A DNA stretch of 64,000 nt from Hoeflea sp. (GCA_020637795.1 JACKJT010000001.1:434001-498000); one strand, 5' to 3'; positions 1 through 9,710 are shown, counted from the first letter of the stretch. Notes: a model not told the origin generated them from the letters alone. Made by a program: numbers and translations.

Positions 1-2161
1 GCTCGGCCTTGTCGAAGCGCGAAGCGCCGTAGGGGCCGCCGGAATGGCCCGAAGCGCCGAAGCGCCCGCCGCGGCCATAGCCGCCGAAGCCCGTGTCCAT
101 TTCGGCCACCTCGACATGGGCCTCGGGCAGTTCGTCGAGAAAGCGCGAGGGCAGCGTCGATTGCCACAGGCCGTGAATGCGACGGTTGGAGACAAACCAG
201 ATGTGGCAATGGCGCTTGGCGCGGGTGAGGCCGACATAGGCGAGCCGGCGCTCTTCCTCCAAGCCCGAGCGGCCGCCCTCGTCGAGTGCGCGCTGGTGCG
301 GGAACAGGCCCTCCTCCCAACCGGGCAGGAACACGGTCTCGAACTCTAGCCCCTTGGCCGAGTGCAGCGTCATGATCGAGACGGCGTCGAGATCGGGGTT
401 GTTGTCAGTGTCCATGACCAGCGCCACATGCTCGAGGAAAGCGCGCATGGATTCGAAACCGGAGATGGTCTCGACCAGTTCCTTCAGGTTTTCGAGCCGG
501 GTCGGCGCGTCGGCCGAGCGGTCGTTCTGCCACATCTCGGTGTAGCCGGATTCCTCCAAAATGGTCTCGGCCAACTCGTGGCCGGGCGTATTTTCCATCA
601 TGCCCTGCCAGCGCGTGAACATCTCGACCACGTCGGTCAGCGACTTGCGCGGCTTGGGTTTCAATTCATCGGTGAGGATAAGGTCTCGCGCTGCGGCCAA
701 CATGGGCACGCCGCGGGCGCGGGCGACATCGTGGACCTGGCGCACCGCCGCCTCGCCCAAGCCCCGTTTCGGGACATTGACGATGCGCTCGAAGGCAAGA
801 TCGTCGGCGGGCTGGCTGACGACGCGGAAATAGGCCATCGCATCGCGGATTTCCTGGCGTTCGTAGAAGCGCGGGCCGCCGATGACGCGGTAATTGAGCC
901 CCAGCGTGACGAAGCGCTCTTCGAACTCGCGCATCTGGAACGAGGCGCGGACGAGGATCGCCATGTTGTTGAGCGCCCGGCCCTTGATCTGCGCCTGCTC
1001 GATCTCCTCGCCGATGGCGCGGGCTTCTTCCTCGGAATCCCAGGCAGCATGCACGTGCACCCGCTCGTGCTCGGGATCGGACTGCTCGGTGAACAGGGTC
1101 TTGCCGAGCCGGCCCTCATTGTGGGCGATCAGGTGGCCGGCAGCGCCGAGGATATGTTCGGTCGAGCGGTAGTTGCGCTCGAGCCGGATGACCTTCGCGC
1201 CGGGGAAATCCTTTTCGAAGCGCAGGATGTTTTCCACTTCCGCGCCGCGCCAGCCATAGATCGACTGGTCGTCATCGCCGACGCAGCAGATGTTGGGGCG
1301 CTCGCCGGCGGGCCGCTGGGCCAGCAGCCTGAGCCACATGTACTGCGCGGTGTTGGTGTCCTGGTACTCATCGACCAGGATGAAGCGGAATTTCTGCTGG
1401 TATTCCTTGAGCACATCCGGATTGGCGCGGAACATGCGGATCGGCAGGCAGAGCAGATCGCCGAAATCGACCGCGTTCAGGGTCTGCAGACGCTCCTGGT
1501 AGGCCTGGTAGAGCGCCCTGCCCTTGCCGTTGGCAAAGCCGCGGCTGTCGCCTTCGGGGATGTCGGCGGGGCCGTAGCCCTTGTTCTTCCAGCCGTCGAT
1601 CAGGTTCGAAAACTGCCGCGCCGGCCAGCGCTTGTCGTCGATGCCTTCCGCCTGGATCAGCTGCTTGCAGAGCCGGATGACGTCGTCGGTGTCCAGAATG
1701 GTGAAATCGGAGCGCAGGTTTGCCAGTTCCGCATGGCGGCGGAGCAGCTTGACGCCGATCGAGTGGAAGGTGCCGAGCCAGGGCATTCCCTCGACCGCGC
1801 CGCCGACAAGCACGCCGATGCGCTCCTTCATCTCGCGCGCCGCCTTGTTGGTAAACGTCACCGACAGGATCTGCGAGGGATAGGCGAGCCCCAGATTGAG
1901 GATATGGGCGATGCGGGTGGTCAGAACCCTTGTCTTGCCGGTGCCGGCGCCGGCCAGTACCAGCACCGGACCTTCGATGCTTTCCACCGCATCGGCCTGC
2001 TCCGGGTTGAGGCCCGCGAGATAGTTCGGCGTGGGCCGCGCGGCGTTGCGCGCAGCCATCGCACGCGCGGCAATGCCGCCGCCCGTGGGGGCTGGAGCGG
2101 GCGCGCGCGGCGCAGGATCTTCGTCGCCGAAAAACGGGATATCGTCGTCTGGACTGTTCAT
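1..2161 (-). CDS. uvrD: UvrD/PcrA-type DNA helicase II (3' end beyond window)
   Basis: Superfamily 1A 3'-5' DNA helicase acting in nucleotide excision and mismatch repair. About 720 residues are visible and the C terminus lies beyond base 1. After a Pro/Ala-rich N-terminal tail, a Walker A motif GAGTGKT sits at residues 71-77. Further in are the helicase motifs VDEYQDTN, GDDDQSIYGWRGA, LERNYRS, and, near the left edge, LTRAKRH. The start is the ATG at 2161, reading MNSPDDDIPFFGDEDP. The strand opposite is also open for about 600 codons, but that is a shadow of the high GC content. No partner gene is adjacent; the next gene is divergent. The family assignment is very secure. Confidence 0.96.
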   Translation of the reverse strand, partial: MNSPDDDIPFFGDEDPAPRAPAPAPTGGGIAARAMAARNAARPTPNYLAGLNPEQADAVESIEGPVLVLAGAGTGKTRVLTTRIAHILNLGLAYPSQILSVTFTNKAAREMKERIGVLVGGAVEGMPWLGTFHSIGVKLLRRHAELANLRSDFTILDTDDVIRLCKQLIQAEGIDDKRWPARQFSNLIDGWKNKGYGPADIPEGDSRGFANGKGRALYQAYQERLQTLNAVDFGDLLCLPIRMFRANPDVLKEYQQKFRFILVDEYQDTNTAQYMWLRLLAQRPAGERPNICCVGDDDQSIYGWRGAEVENILRFEKDFPGAKVIRLERNYRSTEHILGAAGHLIAHNEGRLGKTLFTEQSDPEHERVHVHAAWDSEEEARAIGEEIEQAQIKGRALNNMAILVRASFQMREFEERFVTLGLNYRVIGGPRFYERQEIRDAMAYFRVVSQPADDLAFERIVNVPKRGLGEAAVRQVHDVARARGVPMLAAARDLILTDELKPKPRKSLTDVVEMFTRWQGMMENTPGHELAETILEESGYTEMWQNDRSADAPTRLENLKELVETISGFESMRAFLEHVALVMDTDNNPDLDAVSIMTLHSAKGLEFETVFLPGWEEGLFPHQRALDEGGRSGLEEERRLAYVGLTRAKRHCHIWFVSNRRIHGLWQSTLPSRFLDELPEAHVEVAEMDTGFGGYGRGGRFGASGHSGGPYGASRFDKAE

Positions 2162-2428
2162 ACCCTGTGAATGTAGTGATTCGGGGTGGAAAGACCAGCG
2201 TTCGCGGTTTATTCCGATGGTCACGACGATCCGCGCGGCAAATTCACGGTTGCCATCGGCGCTGGATCCGACGAAGATCGCGGCACGGCCCGATGCTGCC
2301 GGCAATCCGCACCCGAAAGGGCATGGCGAAAGCACCACCTTCTTCGACCGGTTTCATCCTTGATGGCGAAACCGTCAGCAACGCGGATACTGACCCGGAT
2401 TTCGCCGTTGATAGGGATAGAGACCAAC

Positions 2429-2977
2429 ATGCGTACTTATCTGGATTCAAAAGCCATGGCGAAAGCCATGCGCGAGCGGCTGGCCGAGAAAGGCATCGAC
2501 CTCCCCCACAGCGAGGCGCTGGAGATCGTCGCCCGTCAGTTCGGGCTGGAGACCTGGAACATTCTTTCGGCCCGGATCGATGCGGCATCTGACGCAAAGG
2601 CGCAAGCCGGCTTGTGGTTCGAGGCGGCGACGCCGATCTTCCGCATCTTCGACGTCGACAAGGCGCGCGAATACTATCTCGGGTTCCTCGGCATGCAAGT
2701 GGATTGGGAGCATCGCTTCGGACCCGATCTGCCGCTCTACATGCAGGTCTCGCGCGGCGGGCTGAAGCTGCATCTGAGCGAGCATTCGGGCGACGCCACG
2801 CCCGGCGCCAATGCCGTCGTCTTCACAAGCGGTGTCGCAACCCTCCATGCGGAATTCGCCGCGAAGAACTACAGCTACAACCGGCCGGGGCTTCAGGAGC
2901 AGGATTGGGGCCTCGAAATGCAGGTGATCGACCCGTTCGGCAACCGCATGCGCTTCATCGAGCGCGACGGCGGATAA
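2429..2977 (+). CDS. Glyoxalase superfamily protein with N-terminal helical extension
   Basis: A 182-residue protein. Residues 1-60 form the helical segment (KAMAKAMRERLAEKGIDLPHS, then WNILSARI) found in Glyoxalase_7-type proteins. A single vicinal-oxygen-chelate domain follows, with FDVDKAREYYLGFLGM and a C-terminal IDPFGNRMRFIE containing the usual metal-ligand Glu. Family members include bleomycin-resistance-like proteins, but the substrate cannot be read from the sequence. I chose the ATG at 2429, preceded by AGGGATAG, because the longer open frame upstream lacks the family pattern. Divergent from uvrD. Confidence 0.8.
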   Translation: MRTYLDSKAMAKAMRERLAEKGIDLPHSEALEIVARQFGLETWNILSARIDAASDAKAQAGLWFEAATPIFRIFDVDKAREYYLGFLGMQVDWEHRFGPDLPLYMQVSRGGLKLHLSEHSGDATPGANAVVFTSGVATLHAEFAAKNYSYNRPGLQEQDWGLEMQVIDPFGNRMRFIERDGG

Positions 2978-3075
2978 ACCCGTTTTTGCACCGGCGTTTC
3001 GCCACCCGCCTTCGCGACGCTATCGCGAGGGCGGGGATTTCGCTAGAAATCGGTTGAACCGGAGACCGCCGCCGC

Positions 3076-3987
3076 ATGGACCACAAGCAATTCCTCGCCA
3101 GCCTTTCGCCCGAGCAATGCCGCGAGCTGACCGAGACATCGGATGCGGCGGGGCTGGCGCAACTGGCGGTTCACCTGGGCGCGATCATGGTGCTTGCGGC
3201 GCTGATCCTGGCGCGGGTGCCGTTCTGGCCGCTGCTGATGCTGCCGCAGGGGATCCTGCTCGTCTTCCTGTTCACGCTGCTGCACGAGGCCTGCCATTCG
3301 ACCCCGTTCCGCTCGCGCTGGCTCAATGCGGCGGCGGCGCATCTCGGCGGCTACGTGATCCTGCTGCCGCCGCGCTGGTTCCGCTATTTCCATTTCGCCC
3401 ATCACCGCTTCACGCAGATCCCGGGCAAGGACCCGGAACTGGCGTCGCCGAAGCCCGAAACCTGGGCACAATATCTTTTCTACGTCACCGGAATTCCGGT
3501 GTGGATCGATCATCTCGGCACCATCCTGCGTCATGCCGCCGGGCGCTGCCGCGACGATTTCGTGCCGCAGGGAAAGCGCGCCATGGTGCGCAACGAGGCA
3601 TGGGCGATGATCGGCGTCTACGCGGTCCTGCTTGCAGGCAGCATCGCGCTTGCCAGCACGGCGCTCCTCTTCGTCTGGCTGATCCCGATGGTGCTCGGCC
3701 AGCCGTTTCTCAGACTCTATCTGCTCGCCGAGCATGGCCGCTGCGCCCATGTCGCCAACATGCTGGAGAACTCGCGCACCACGACCACCAACCGGCTGGT
3801 GCGGCGGCTTGCCTGGAACATGCCCTATCATGCCGAACACCACAGCTATCCGACCGTGCCGTTCCACAAGCTGCCGGCGCTGCACAAGCTGACAGCGGAG
3901 CACCTCGTGGTCACGGAAAAGGGCTATTCGAGCTTTCACGCCCGCTATGCACCGCTCATCAACGGCAACGCCGAGGCAGCGGAATAG
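3076..3987 (+). CDS. Membrane fatty acid desaturase family protein
   Basis: A 303-residue integral membrane di-iron enzyme of the fatty acid desaturase family. The three histidine boxes are present: HEACH at 70-74, HFAHH at 106-110 and HAEHH at 252-256. Hydrophobic segments lie at about 33-70, 90-100 and 175-215. Substrates in this family range from acyl lipids to carotenoids and sterol-like compounds, and the sequence does not say which applies. It stands alone and converges with the deacetylase gene that follows. Confidence 0.85.
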   Translation: MDHKQFLASLSPEQCRELTETSDAAGLAQLAVHLGAIMVLAALILARVPFWPLLMLPQGILLVFLFTLLHEACHSTPFRSRWLNAAAAHLGGYVILLPPRWFRYFHFAHHRFTQIPGKDPELASPKPETWAQYLFYVTGIPVWIDHLGTILRHAAGRCRDDFVPQGKRAMVRNEAWAMIGVYAVLLAGSIALASTALLFVWLIPMVLGQPFLRLYLLAEHGRCAHVANMLENSRTTTTNRLVRRLAWNMPYHAEHHSYPTVPFHKLPALHKLTAEHLVVTEKGYSSFHARYAPLINGNAEAAE

Positions 3988-4023
3988 GGAGCGCCGCCAG
4001 CGCCTCCCGCCTCTGCCGAACGT

Positions 4024-4908
4024 TCACATCTGCCGCGGCTTGCGCTCCGTGTCCTCGGCGGAGACCAGCAATTGCGGCATCCGCGTGCGGCGGTACTGCA
4101 GGGCCACGACCTTGTAGCCGCCGGCCTTGAGCTGCGCGAGAAGCGAGGGCAGCATCGCCGCGGTGCGGCCGTGAATGTCGTGCATCAGGATGATGCCCTT
4201 CCGCTTCGACCTCACCCGCGCCATCGTGTTGGCGGCGAGCGTCTCGGGGCTCAGCTTGAAATAGTCCTTGGAGTCGATGTCGACATCGAGGATCACCTGG
4301 CCGCGTGCGGCAACCGCACGGCGCAGGGCGCCGGTGTCGGCGAGATAGGGGAAGCGGAAGAAGCCGACCTGCGTGCCGGTCACCCGCGCAACCGCCGCAT
4401 TGCCGTTGTCGATGTCGGTCAATGCGCGCGAGGTGCCGGCGCTTGCCAGGTTGGCGTGGTTGAAGGTGTGTCCGCCGATGGAGTGGCCCTGGCCGACGAC
4501 GCGCCTGGCGATAGCGGGATAGTTGGCCGCCATCTGGCCGACCATCAGGAAGGTGGCCTTGACGCCATATTGCCTCAGCGTCGCCAGCACCTGGTCGGTC
4601 TTGCCGGGGATCGGCCCGTCGTCGAAGGTCAGAATGACCTCCTTGTCGGCCAGCCGGATTTCCGAGATCGAAGAGACTTTCAGGGTGCGTCCGGCGAGCG
4701 AGCCGAAGCTCTTGCGGCCCGGCGCATTGCGGAAGGCGGCAAAGGCCGGATCCTCCTCACCCGCCTGGCCGCTGCCGGGCAGCGACGGCTTTCCGCCAAC
4801 CGGTACATAGGCGGTTCTGGCAGAATCCGGACTGGACGGAGGTTTCGAGGCACAGCCGGCCATGGCCAGGCTCGACAGGACGCAAAAAAGGGCAAGACGC
4901 GAGACCAT
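4024..4908 (-). CDS. Polysaccharide deacetylase (NodB-type) lipoprotein
   Basis: A 294-residue envelope protein. A lipoprotein signal ends in LAMAGC with Cys19 as the lipidation site. The catalytic NodB domain carries LTFDDGP (metal-binding Asp pair) and HTFNH (metal-binding His pair). Near the C terminus LMHDIHGRT supplies the catalytic histidine motif. Such enzymes de-N-acetylate peptidoglycan or exported amino-sugar polymers; the polymer here is unknown. There is no exopolysaccharide cluster next to it. The following gene, also on the minus strand, is separated by about 170 bases. Confidence 0.85.
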   Translation of the reverse strand: MVSRLALFCVLSSLAMAGCASKPPSSPDSARTAYVPVGGKPSLPGSGQAGEEDPAFAAFRNAPGRKSFGSLAGRTLKVSSISEIRLADKEVILTFDDGPIPGKTDQVLATLRQYGVKATFLMVGQMAANYPAIARRVVGQGHSIGGHTFNHANLASAGTSRALTDIDNGNAAVARVTGTQVGFFRFPYLADTGALRRAVAARGQVILDVDIDSKDYFKLSPETLAANTMARVRSKRKGIILMHDIHGRTAAMLPSLLAQLKAGGYKVVALQYRRTRMPQLLVSAEDTERKPRQM

Positions 4909-5079
4909 GGCACACTCAACTTGAAACAGTGACGATGCCAGACTTTCGCGGATTATGGTTAACCGAGCGTTGACGAGGCCCCTTCCTGCGCGTTTGAGGC
5001 GAGACCGGTCGTCAATTCCTCAAGCCGGGACGCCGGGACCGGAGGCTGGCGCAGGCTGTGTCCGGCCCCGGAAGCGGCG

Positions 5080-5556
5080 CTATCCGCCGCAGCACTTCTT
5101 GTATTTCTTGCCCGAGCCGCAGGGGCACGGGTCGTTGCGGCCGACGCCGGCCGACCGTGGAGCCGAGGCGTCGGGGAGCCGGTCCCAGTAGACCCAGCGG
5201 CCGTCGACGCGGCGGAACGTCGAGGTCTCCTTGAGTTCGCCTTCAGTGCCGTTGTGGCTATAGCGGGCGATGAAGCTCACCGTTCCGTCTTCGTCGGTCT
5301 CCCTGCCCTTGCGGGTGCCCAGGATCTCGAGCCCGAGCCAGCGTGTGCCGAGCTGCGACACCGCGGCCTCCTTCGGGTCGAAAGCGGCGGCGGCGGGACC
5401 GGCACAGGTGGCAGCGATGTAATCGAGCCGCCCCAGCGCATAGGCCGCATAGCGCGAGCGCATCAGGGCTTCCGCCGTCGGTGCGGGTTCACCCGCGTGA
5501 AAGCGGCCGCAGCAGACATCGAGATTGAGCGTGGAGCCGCAGGGGCATGGGGGCAT
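5080..5556 (-). CDS. YchJ-family protein with SEC-C motifs
   Basis: A 158-residue protein of the YchJ/UPF0225 family. A Cys-rich SEC-C-like motif begins the protein (CPCGSTLNLDVCC) and a classic SEC-C motif ends it (NDPCPCGSGKKYKKCC). Between them lies an NTF2-like segment with SRYAAYALG and a tryptophan-rich strand. SEC-C motifs bind zinc and in SecA contact SecB and the ribosome; the role of YchJ proteins is not known. The length matches the family. Confidence 0.88.
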   Translation of the reverse strand: MPPCPCGSTLNLDVCCGRFHAGEPAPTAEALMRSRYAAYALGRLDYIAATCAGPAAAAFDPKEAAVSQLGTRWLGLEILGTRKGRETDEDGTVSFIARYSHNGTEGELKETSTFRRVDGRWVYWDRLPDASAPRSAGVGRNDPCPCGSGKKYKKCCGG

Positions 5557-5665
5557 GAGGTTCTCGCAATCCTTGAACCGGGAAACTGTTTTCCGCTTCT
5601 TCTCTCCAGCGCACCGAGAGCATCGGTGAGCGATCGGGCAAGAGCACCTGCTCTTGCCCCAGACC

Positions 5666-6658
5666 TCAGAACCAGCCCTTGCGCTTGAACCAGAGATAGG
5701 GGCCGAGGGCCGAGACGGCCATCACCGTGAGCGCGATCGGGTAGGCCCAGGGCTGGCTCAGTTCCGGCATGTCCTTGAAGTTCATGCCGTAGACGGTGCC
5801 GATGAAGGTGGGCGGCAGGAAGATCATCGCCGCCACCGAGAGCACCTTCATCACCTGGTTCTGCTGCACCGAGATCAGCCCGAGAGCGGCATCGAGCAGG
5901 AAGACGATGTTTTCGGAGATGAAATCGGCATGCTCGGACAGCGACTGCACGTCGCCGGCCATCGAACGGCAGCGCTGCTTGAGCGTCTTGTCGCCCATGA
6001 TCTCCGGCAGGGTCTGCAGAAAGATTGCGATACGGGCCAGCGACATCAGGCTTTCGCGCACCTTGGCGACGGTGCGCTGGTGACCGGCGATCACACTGAG
6101 GGTCGCCTCGAGGTCGCGGGTCACAGCCTCGGGATTGTTCGCCGCGCCGCGCGAGAACACCTCGGAGGACAGTGCATCGATGCGGCGCGAGCGGTGTTCG
6201 AGCACCTCGGCGCTGCGGTCGATCATCGCCTCGAGCAGACGGGTCATCACATCGTGACCGGCGGCATTGGCAATGATTTCGCGGTGGGCCAGCTCGCGGT
6301 GGGCGCCGGCGGCAAACATGGTGAAGGCCTTGGGCTCGGCATAGCGGATGCTGACCAGCCGGTTGCCGGTCAGCACGAAGCCGATATCGGCGATCTCGGC
6401 GAAATCGCTGTCGGCCTTCCAGACCACGCTCGCGGTCAGATAGGCCGCCCCGTTCTCGATGTAGAGGCGGCTCGAGGGTTCGATGTCGCGCAGCTCGTCG
6501 CGGCTCGGCACCTCGACGCCGATCAGCGCCTCGACCTGCGCCTCTTCCTCGGGCGTCGGGTGCAGCATGTCGATCCAGCACACCGTTCCGGGCAGCGCCG
6601 CCCCTTGCGTTTCGGGACCATCGAGACGAATGCCCTGAGCGTCGTAAAGCCCGATCAT
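5666..6658 (-). CDS. corA: CorA-family magnesium/divalent cation transporter
   Basis: A 330-residue inner-membrane channel. The long N-terminal domain is cytoplasmic. The C terminus has two helices, with the diagnostic YGMNF motif (GMN) at the end of the first, followed by an acidic loop and a Trp-rich second helix. I chose the ATG at 6658 (MIGLYDAQG) because it lies 7 bases after the stop of the upstream AhpD-like gene. The longer open frame overlaps that gene out of frame. The tight spacing suggests co-transcription. CorA proteins mainly carry Mg2+, sometimes Co2+ or Ni2+. Confidence 0.92.
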   Translation of the reverse strand: MIGLYDAQGIRLDGPETQGAALPGTVCWIDMLHPTPEEEAQVEALIGVEVPSRDELRDIEPSSRLYIENGAAYLTASVVWKADSDFAEIADIGFVLTGNRLVSIRYAEPKAFTMFAAGAHRELAHREIIANAAGHDVMTRLLEAMIDRSAEVLEHRSRRIDALSSEVFSRGAANNPEAVTRDLEATLSVIAGHQRTVAKVRESLMSLARIAIFLQTLPEIMGDKTLKQRCRSMAGDVQSLSEHADFISENIVFLLDAALGLISVQQNQVMKVLSVAAMIFLPPTFIGTVYGMNFKDMPELSQPWAYPIALTVMAVSALGPYLWFKRKGWF

Positions 6659-6665
6659 TCCGGAC

Positions 6666-7076
6666 TCATCCGGCCCTGCCGGCATCGAACACGTCGTCGA
6701 CCGGAACCTGCAGCGCGGTCGCAAGCTGGTTGGTCTTGCCGGCCAGTCCGATGATCGCCAGCAGCTCGCCATACTGCTCTTCGGTCATGCCCTTGGCGCG
6801 GGCTGCAGCCGTGTGGGAATGGACGCAATAGGTGCAGTTGTTGGCGACCGAGACGGCGATGTAGATCATCTCCTTGGTCAGCGGATCGATCGAGGACGGC
6901 TTGCCGACCACTTCCTTGACTTCCGTCCAGGTGCGCTCCAGCAAGGCCGGGTCGAACGCCAGCCAGCGCCACATGTTGTTGATGAAGTCGGTCTTGCGGG
7001 TCAGGCGAATGTCATCGAACACCGCCTTGACGCGGGCATCGGATTCCAGATCTTCGGCGGGTACCAGGGTGCTCAT
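6666..7076 (-). CDS. Carboxymuconolactone decarboxylase/AhpD-like protein
   Basis: A 136-residue single-domain protein of the CMD/AhpD fold. The core motif NCTYCVHSHTAAARAKG supplies two cysteines and a histidine in the arrangement CxxCxxxH, typical of the AhpD-like peroxidase-associated branch. EQYGELLAIIGLA follows. The likely role is thiol-dependent peroxide or alkyl-hydroperoxide reduction. It is 7 bases upstream of corA and probably in the same transcript, though no functional link is evident. Confidence 0.85.
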   Translation of the reverse strand: MSTLVPAEDLESDARVKAVFDDIRLTRKTDFINNMWRWLAFDPALLERTWTEVKEVVGKPSSIDPLTKEMIYIAVSVANNCTYCVHSHTAAARAKGMTEEQYGELLAIIGLAGKTNQLATALQVPVDDVFDAGRAG

Positions 7077-7121
7077 GGGTTTACTCGTTCCTTTCGTTCC
7101 GGGCCCGCGGGCCGGTTGCTG

Positions 7122-7865
7122 CTAGAGCTTGTATCTGCGTTCCCAAAGCACCCGGGTGTTGCCCTGGTCGCCATCCACATTTTCGCCGGTCCTGGCTTCG
7201 CGCTGGATCACATTGGCGGCCGCCTGGGCAAACTCGAAGGCAAGCTGGTTGAGCCGTCCCGCCTTGCTGTAAGGCGGCGCCTTCGGCCCGCCGCCGGCGA
7301 TGGTGATGGCGCCGTCATCGGTGCGGGTGATCGGTCCCGCCATGCCGACGGGTATTCCGGTGACATTGTCATAGATGACGATGCTGGCGATGAACTGGGC
7401 CTCGTCGGGACGCTTCTGGCCGTTGATGAAGACCTGGGCCCCGGTCAGCTGCTGCAGGCTGGCGCGGCTGCGGATGAAGACCGAGCGGATCGACACCACC
7501 GCCCGTGCGGTGCGCTGGCCGCGCATCAGTGGCGAAAACGCGTCGCGCACATGCGCCTTGACGTTTTCGGAGATCGCCTGCTCCAGCGCCAGCTGCCTTT
7601 CCTGCTGGTTGACCACGCCGAGGCGGGTTCCCAGCGCCCCGAGGTTGGACCCGGAGACGGACTGGCTGATAGCGCCGTCGAGCTCCGCCACCAGCAGAGG
7701 CCGTTCGGCACGGGAGAAATCGACGTCGATCTGGGTGATCTGGAACTGTTCGAGATAGGTCGGCTCCTCGACCACCGGCACGCTCTCGCATCCGGCAAGC
7801 CATACGGCCACCAGCAGGACCAGGCTCGCCGCCCCCCACCGTCGTACGAGTTCACCGAACTGCAT
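7122..7865 (-). CDS. Conserved hypothetical lipoprotein (DUF6778-like)
   Basis: A protein of about 247 residues starting at the ATG at 7865. An upstream in-frame ATG at 7883 would add six residues. I preferred the inner start because an AAGGA lies about 10 bases before it and it gives a normal lipoprotein signal ending in WLAGC. The remainder has no transmembrane segment and no catalytic motif that I recognise. Its general look recalls an uncharacterised alphaproteobacterial lipoprotein family; function unknown. Confidence 0.65.
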   Translation of the reverse strand: MQFGELVRRWGAASLVLLVAVWLAGCESVPVVEEPTYLEQFQITQIDVDFSRAERPLLVAELDGAISQSVSGSNLGALGTRLGVVNQQERQLALEQAISENVKAHVRDAFSPLMRGQRTARAVVSIRSVFIRSRASLQQLTGAQVFINGQKRPDEAQFIASIVIYDNVTGIPVGMAGPITRTDDGAITIAGGGPKAPPYSKAGRLNQLAFEFAQAAANVIQREARTGENVDGDQGNTRVLWERRYKL

Positions 7866-8213
7866 CCCAACAACTTCCTTCATCCCGACTGTTCCCCGTC
7901 TGCCAATCCTTCAAACATCCCTTAGCGGATATGCGCCGCTTCGGAAAGAATGGGATGGCCGGCCATGATGCGTGAGGCAATTGTTCGCACATCTGGCAAC
8001 AACTAATAAGGTATCGTTCACACCCCGCCCCTAGACTGCGGCCACAGGCGCTGGCCGAACCTGGTGTCTGGCATGGGAACCCAGGTCGCGCTTGCATAAG
8101 TGCCAGCTCAAAATACCCTGCAATCTTATTGAAAAACGCCACTTTCTTGTCTTTAACGGGTACTAATTCAATAAAATCACGTATTGCTATGAGTTGAAAT
8201 CGGGAGAACAAGC
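7866..8213. other. Intergenic region between divergent genes
   Basis: About 350 bases separate the lipoprotein gene from the dienelactone hydrolase gene. The right part, from roughly 8110 to 8200, turns AT-rich (runs such as TTCAATAAAATCACG) and probably holds the promoter of the hydrolase gene. A GGGAGAA lies 7 bases before its ATG. I see no ORF, no terminator and no clear operator. Confidence 0.5.
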
Positions 8214-9092
8214 ATGGCAGACAAACCAACCGTTACGCAGGCCATGATCGAGGCTTACGATGAGTATACCCATCTGACCCTCGACCGGCGCGGTTTCATG
8301 GAAAAATTGAGCAAGCTCGCTGGGTCGGGTGCTGCGGCTGCGGCAATCGCGCCGCTGCTGGCGGCCAACAGCGCGCAGGCCGCGATCGTGGCGCCCGATG
8401 ACCGCCGGGTGGCCTCCTCCGACGTGCGCTTCCTCGGAGCCACCGGCGTCATGGGCGGGTATCTTGCCATCCCCGCATTCGCGACCGGACGTGTGCCCGG
8501 GATCATCGTTGTTCATGAAAACCGGGGCCTGAACGACCATATCCGCGACATCGCGCGGCGCCTGGCGCTGGAAGGCTACGCGGCGTTGGCCGTCGATTTC
8601 CTGTCGCCACTGGGCGGCACGCCGGCGGACGAAGACACGGCGCGCGAGATGGTGAGCGAGTTGAAACCCGCGGAAACCGTCGCCAATGCGGTGGCGGCAA
8701 GGGCATGGCTCGCCGGGCATCCGCGCGCTACCGACCGGGTTGCGGCAATCGGGTTCTGCTGGGGCGGCGGGCTGGTCAATGACCTGGCGGTGGCCGATCC
8801 GGATCTGCGCGCCGGCATCGTCTATTACGGACGCCAGCCGGATTCCGCCGACGTGCCGAAGATCAAGGCCGCCATGCTGCTGCACTACGCAGGCCTCGAC
8901 GAGCGTATCAATGCCGGCCTGCAGGAGTACCGCTCGGCGCTGTTGAGCAACGACAAGGTGTTCGCCATCCATGTCTATCCGCGCGTCAACCATGCCTTCA
9001 ACAACGACACCTCGGCGGCACGCTACAACAAGCAGGCGGCGGATCTTGCGTGGACGCGGACACTTGCCTTTCTCAAGGGCACGATGTTCTGA
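8214..9092 (+). CDS. Dienelactone hydrolase family protein (YghX-like)
   Basis: A 292-residue alpha/beta hydrolase. The nucleophile elbow GFCWGGG carries a cysteine, as in dienelactone hydrolases. VVHENRGL and a C-terminal NHAFNN with the catalytic histidine are also present. Residues 24-60 (DRRGFM, then an Ala-rich hydrophobic stretch ending in AQA) look like a twin-arginine signal preceded by an unusually long N-region, so export to the periplasm is likely. The natural substrate is unknown. Confidence 0.85.
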   Translation: MADKPTVTQAMIEAYDEYTHLTLDRRGFMEKLSKLAGSGAAAAAIAPLLAANSAQAAIVAPDDRRVASSDVRFLGATGVMGGYLAIPAFATGRVPGIIVVHENRGLNDHIRDIARRLALEGYAALAVDFLSPLGGTPADEDTAREMVSELKPAETVANAVAARAWLAGHPRATDRVAAIGFCWGGGLVNDLAVADPDLRAGIVYYGRQPDSADVPKIKAAMLLHYAGLDERINAGLQEYRSALLSNDKVFAIHVYPRVNHAFNNDTSAARYNKQAADLAWTRTLAFLKGTMF

Positions 9093-9241
9093 TCCGTCAC
9101 GATATGGTGATGTCGGCCTGCCATGGTGATCGCCATGGCAAAATTTGCCGGATTATGTGCGCAAATCCCGGCGGTGCAGCTTGCATTGGCGAAAACTGCC
9201 GTTTACGCTTACGTTAACGTCATACATCCGGAGGATACACC

Positions 9242-9598
9242 GTGAACGATCTCGTCTCTCGCATTGCAACCAATGTCGGCATCGACCCCGATACCGCGGC
9301 CAAGGCCGTCGGCGCCATCCTGGAATTCCTGCAGTCAGAAGGCCCGGCCGACAAGGTCAAGGAAATGCTGGCCTCCGTGCCAGGCGCCGCGGACCTGATC
9401 GCCCAGGCGCCAAGCGGCGGCATGCTGTCGATGGGCGGCGTCATGGGCCTTGGCCAGAAGCTGATGGGCCTGGGCCTCGGCATGGGCGACATCTCCAGCG
9501 TCGCCAAGGAAACCATGGGCTACGCCCGCGAAAACGGCGCCGGCGATTCCATCGACGAGATCGTCGCCTCGATCCCCGGACTGTCGCAGTTCGTCTGA
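9242..9598 (+). CDS. Small conserved hypothetical protein, Gly/Met-rich centre
   Basis: A 118-residue protein with a GTG start supported by GGAGG eight bases upstream. It begins with a predicted helical segment (SRIATNVGIDPDTAAKAVGA), has a central glycine- and methionine-rich stretch (GGMLSMGGVMGLGQ), and ends with a second helical part. This layout recalls DUF2267/DUF2780-like small proteins, but I cannot place it firmly. No signal peptide is visible. A strong terminator follows, so it is probably monocistronic. Confidence 0.7.
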   Translation: MNDLVSRIATNVGIDPDTAAKAVGAILEFLQSEGPADKVKEMLASVPGAADLIAQAPSGGMLSMGGVMGLGQKLMGLGLGMGDISSVAKETMGYARENGAGDSIDEIVASIPGLSQFV

Positions 9599-9640
9599 GC
9601 GGCGCGGCGCGTTCCGGCGCCTTCCAGATCACCAAGTGCT

Positions 9641-9671
9641 CAATCCGGCGATGCCCATCGCCGGATTTTTT
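9641..9671 (+). terminator. Rho-independent terminator
   Basis: A perfect 10-bp stem (ATCCGGCGAT with ATCGCCGGAT) around the loop GCCC is followed directly by a run of T. It ends the transcript of the small gene at 9242-9598. Confidence 0.9.
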
Positions 9672-9710
9672 GTGCGTTCGACCGGGGGCAGCGTACTGAA
9701 ACCGGCGGTC

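Noticed and set aside
362..2170. 602-codon plus-strand open frame
   Set aside because: It lies opposite uvrD, whose helicase motifs are all on the minus strand. The plus-strand product is low-complexity and matches no family.
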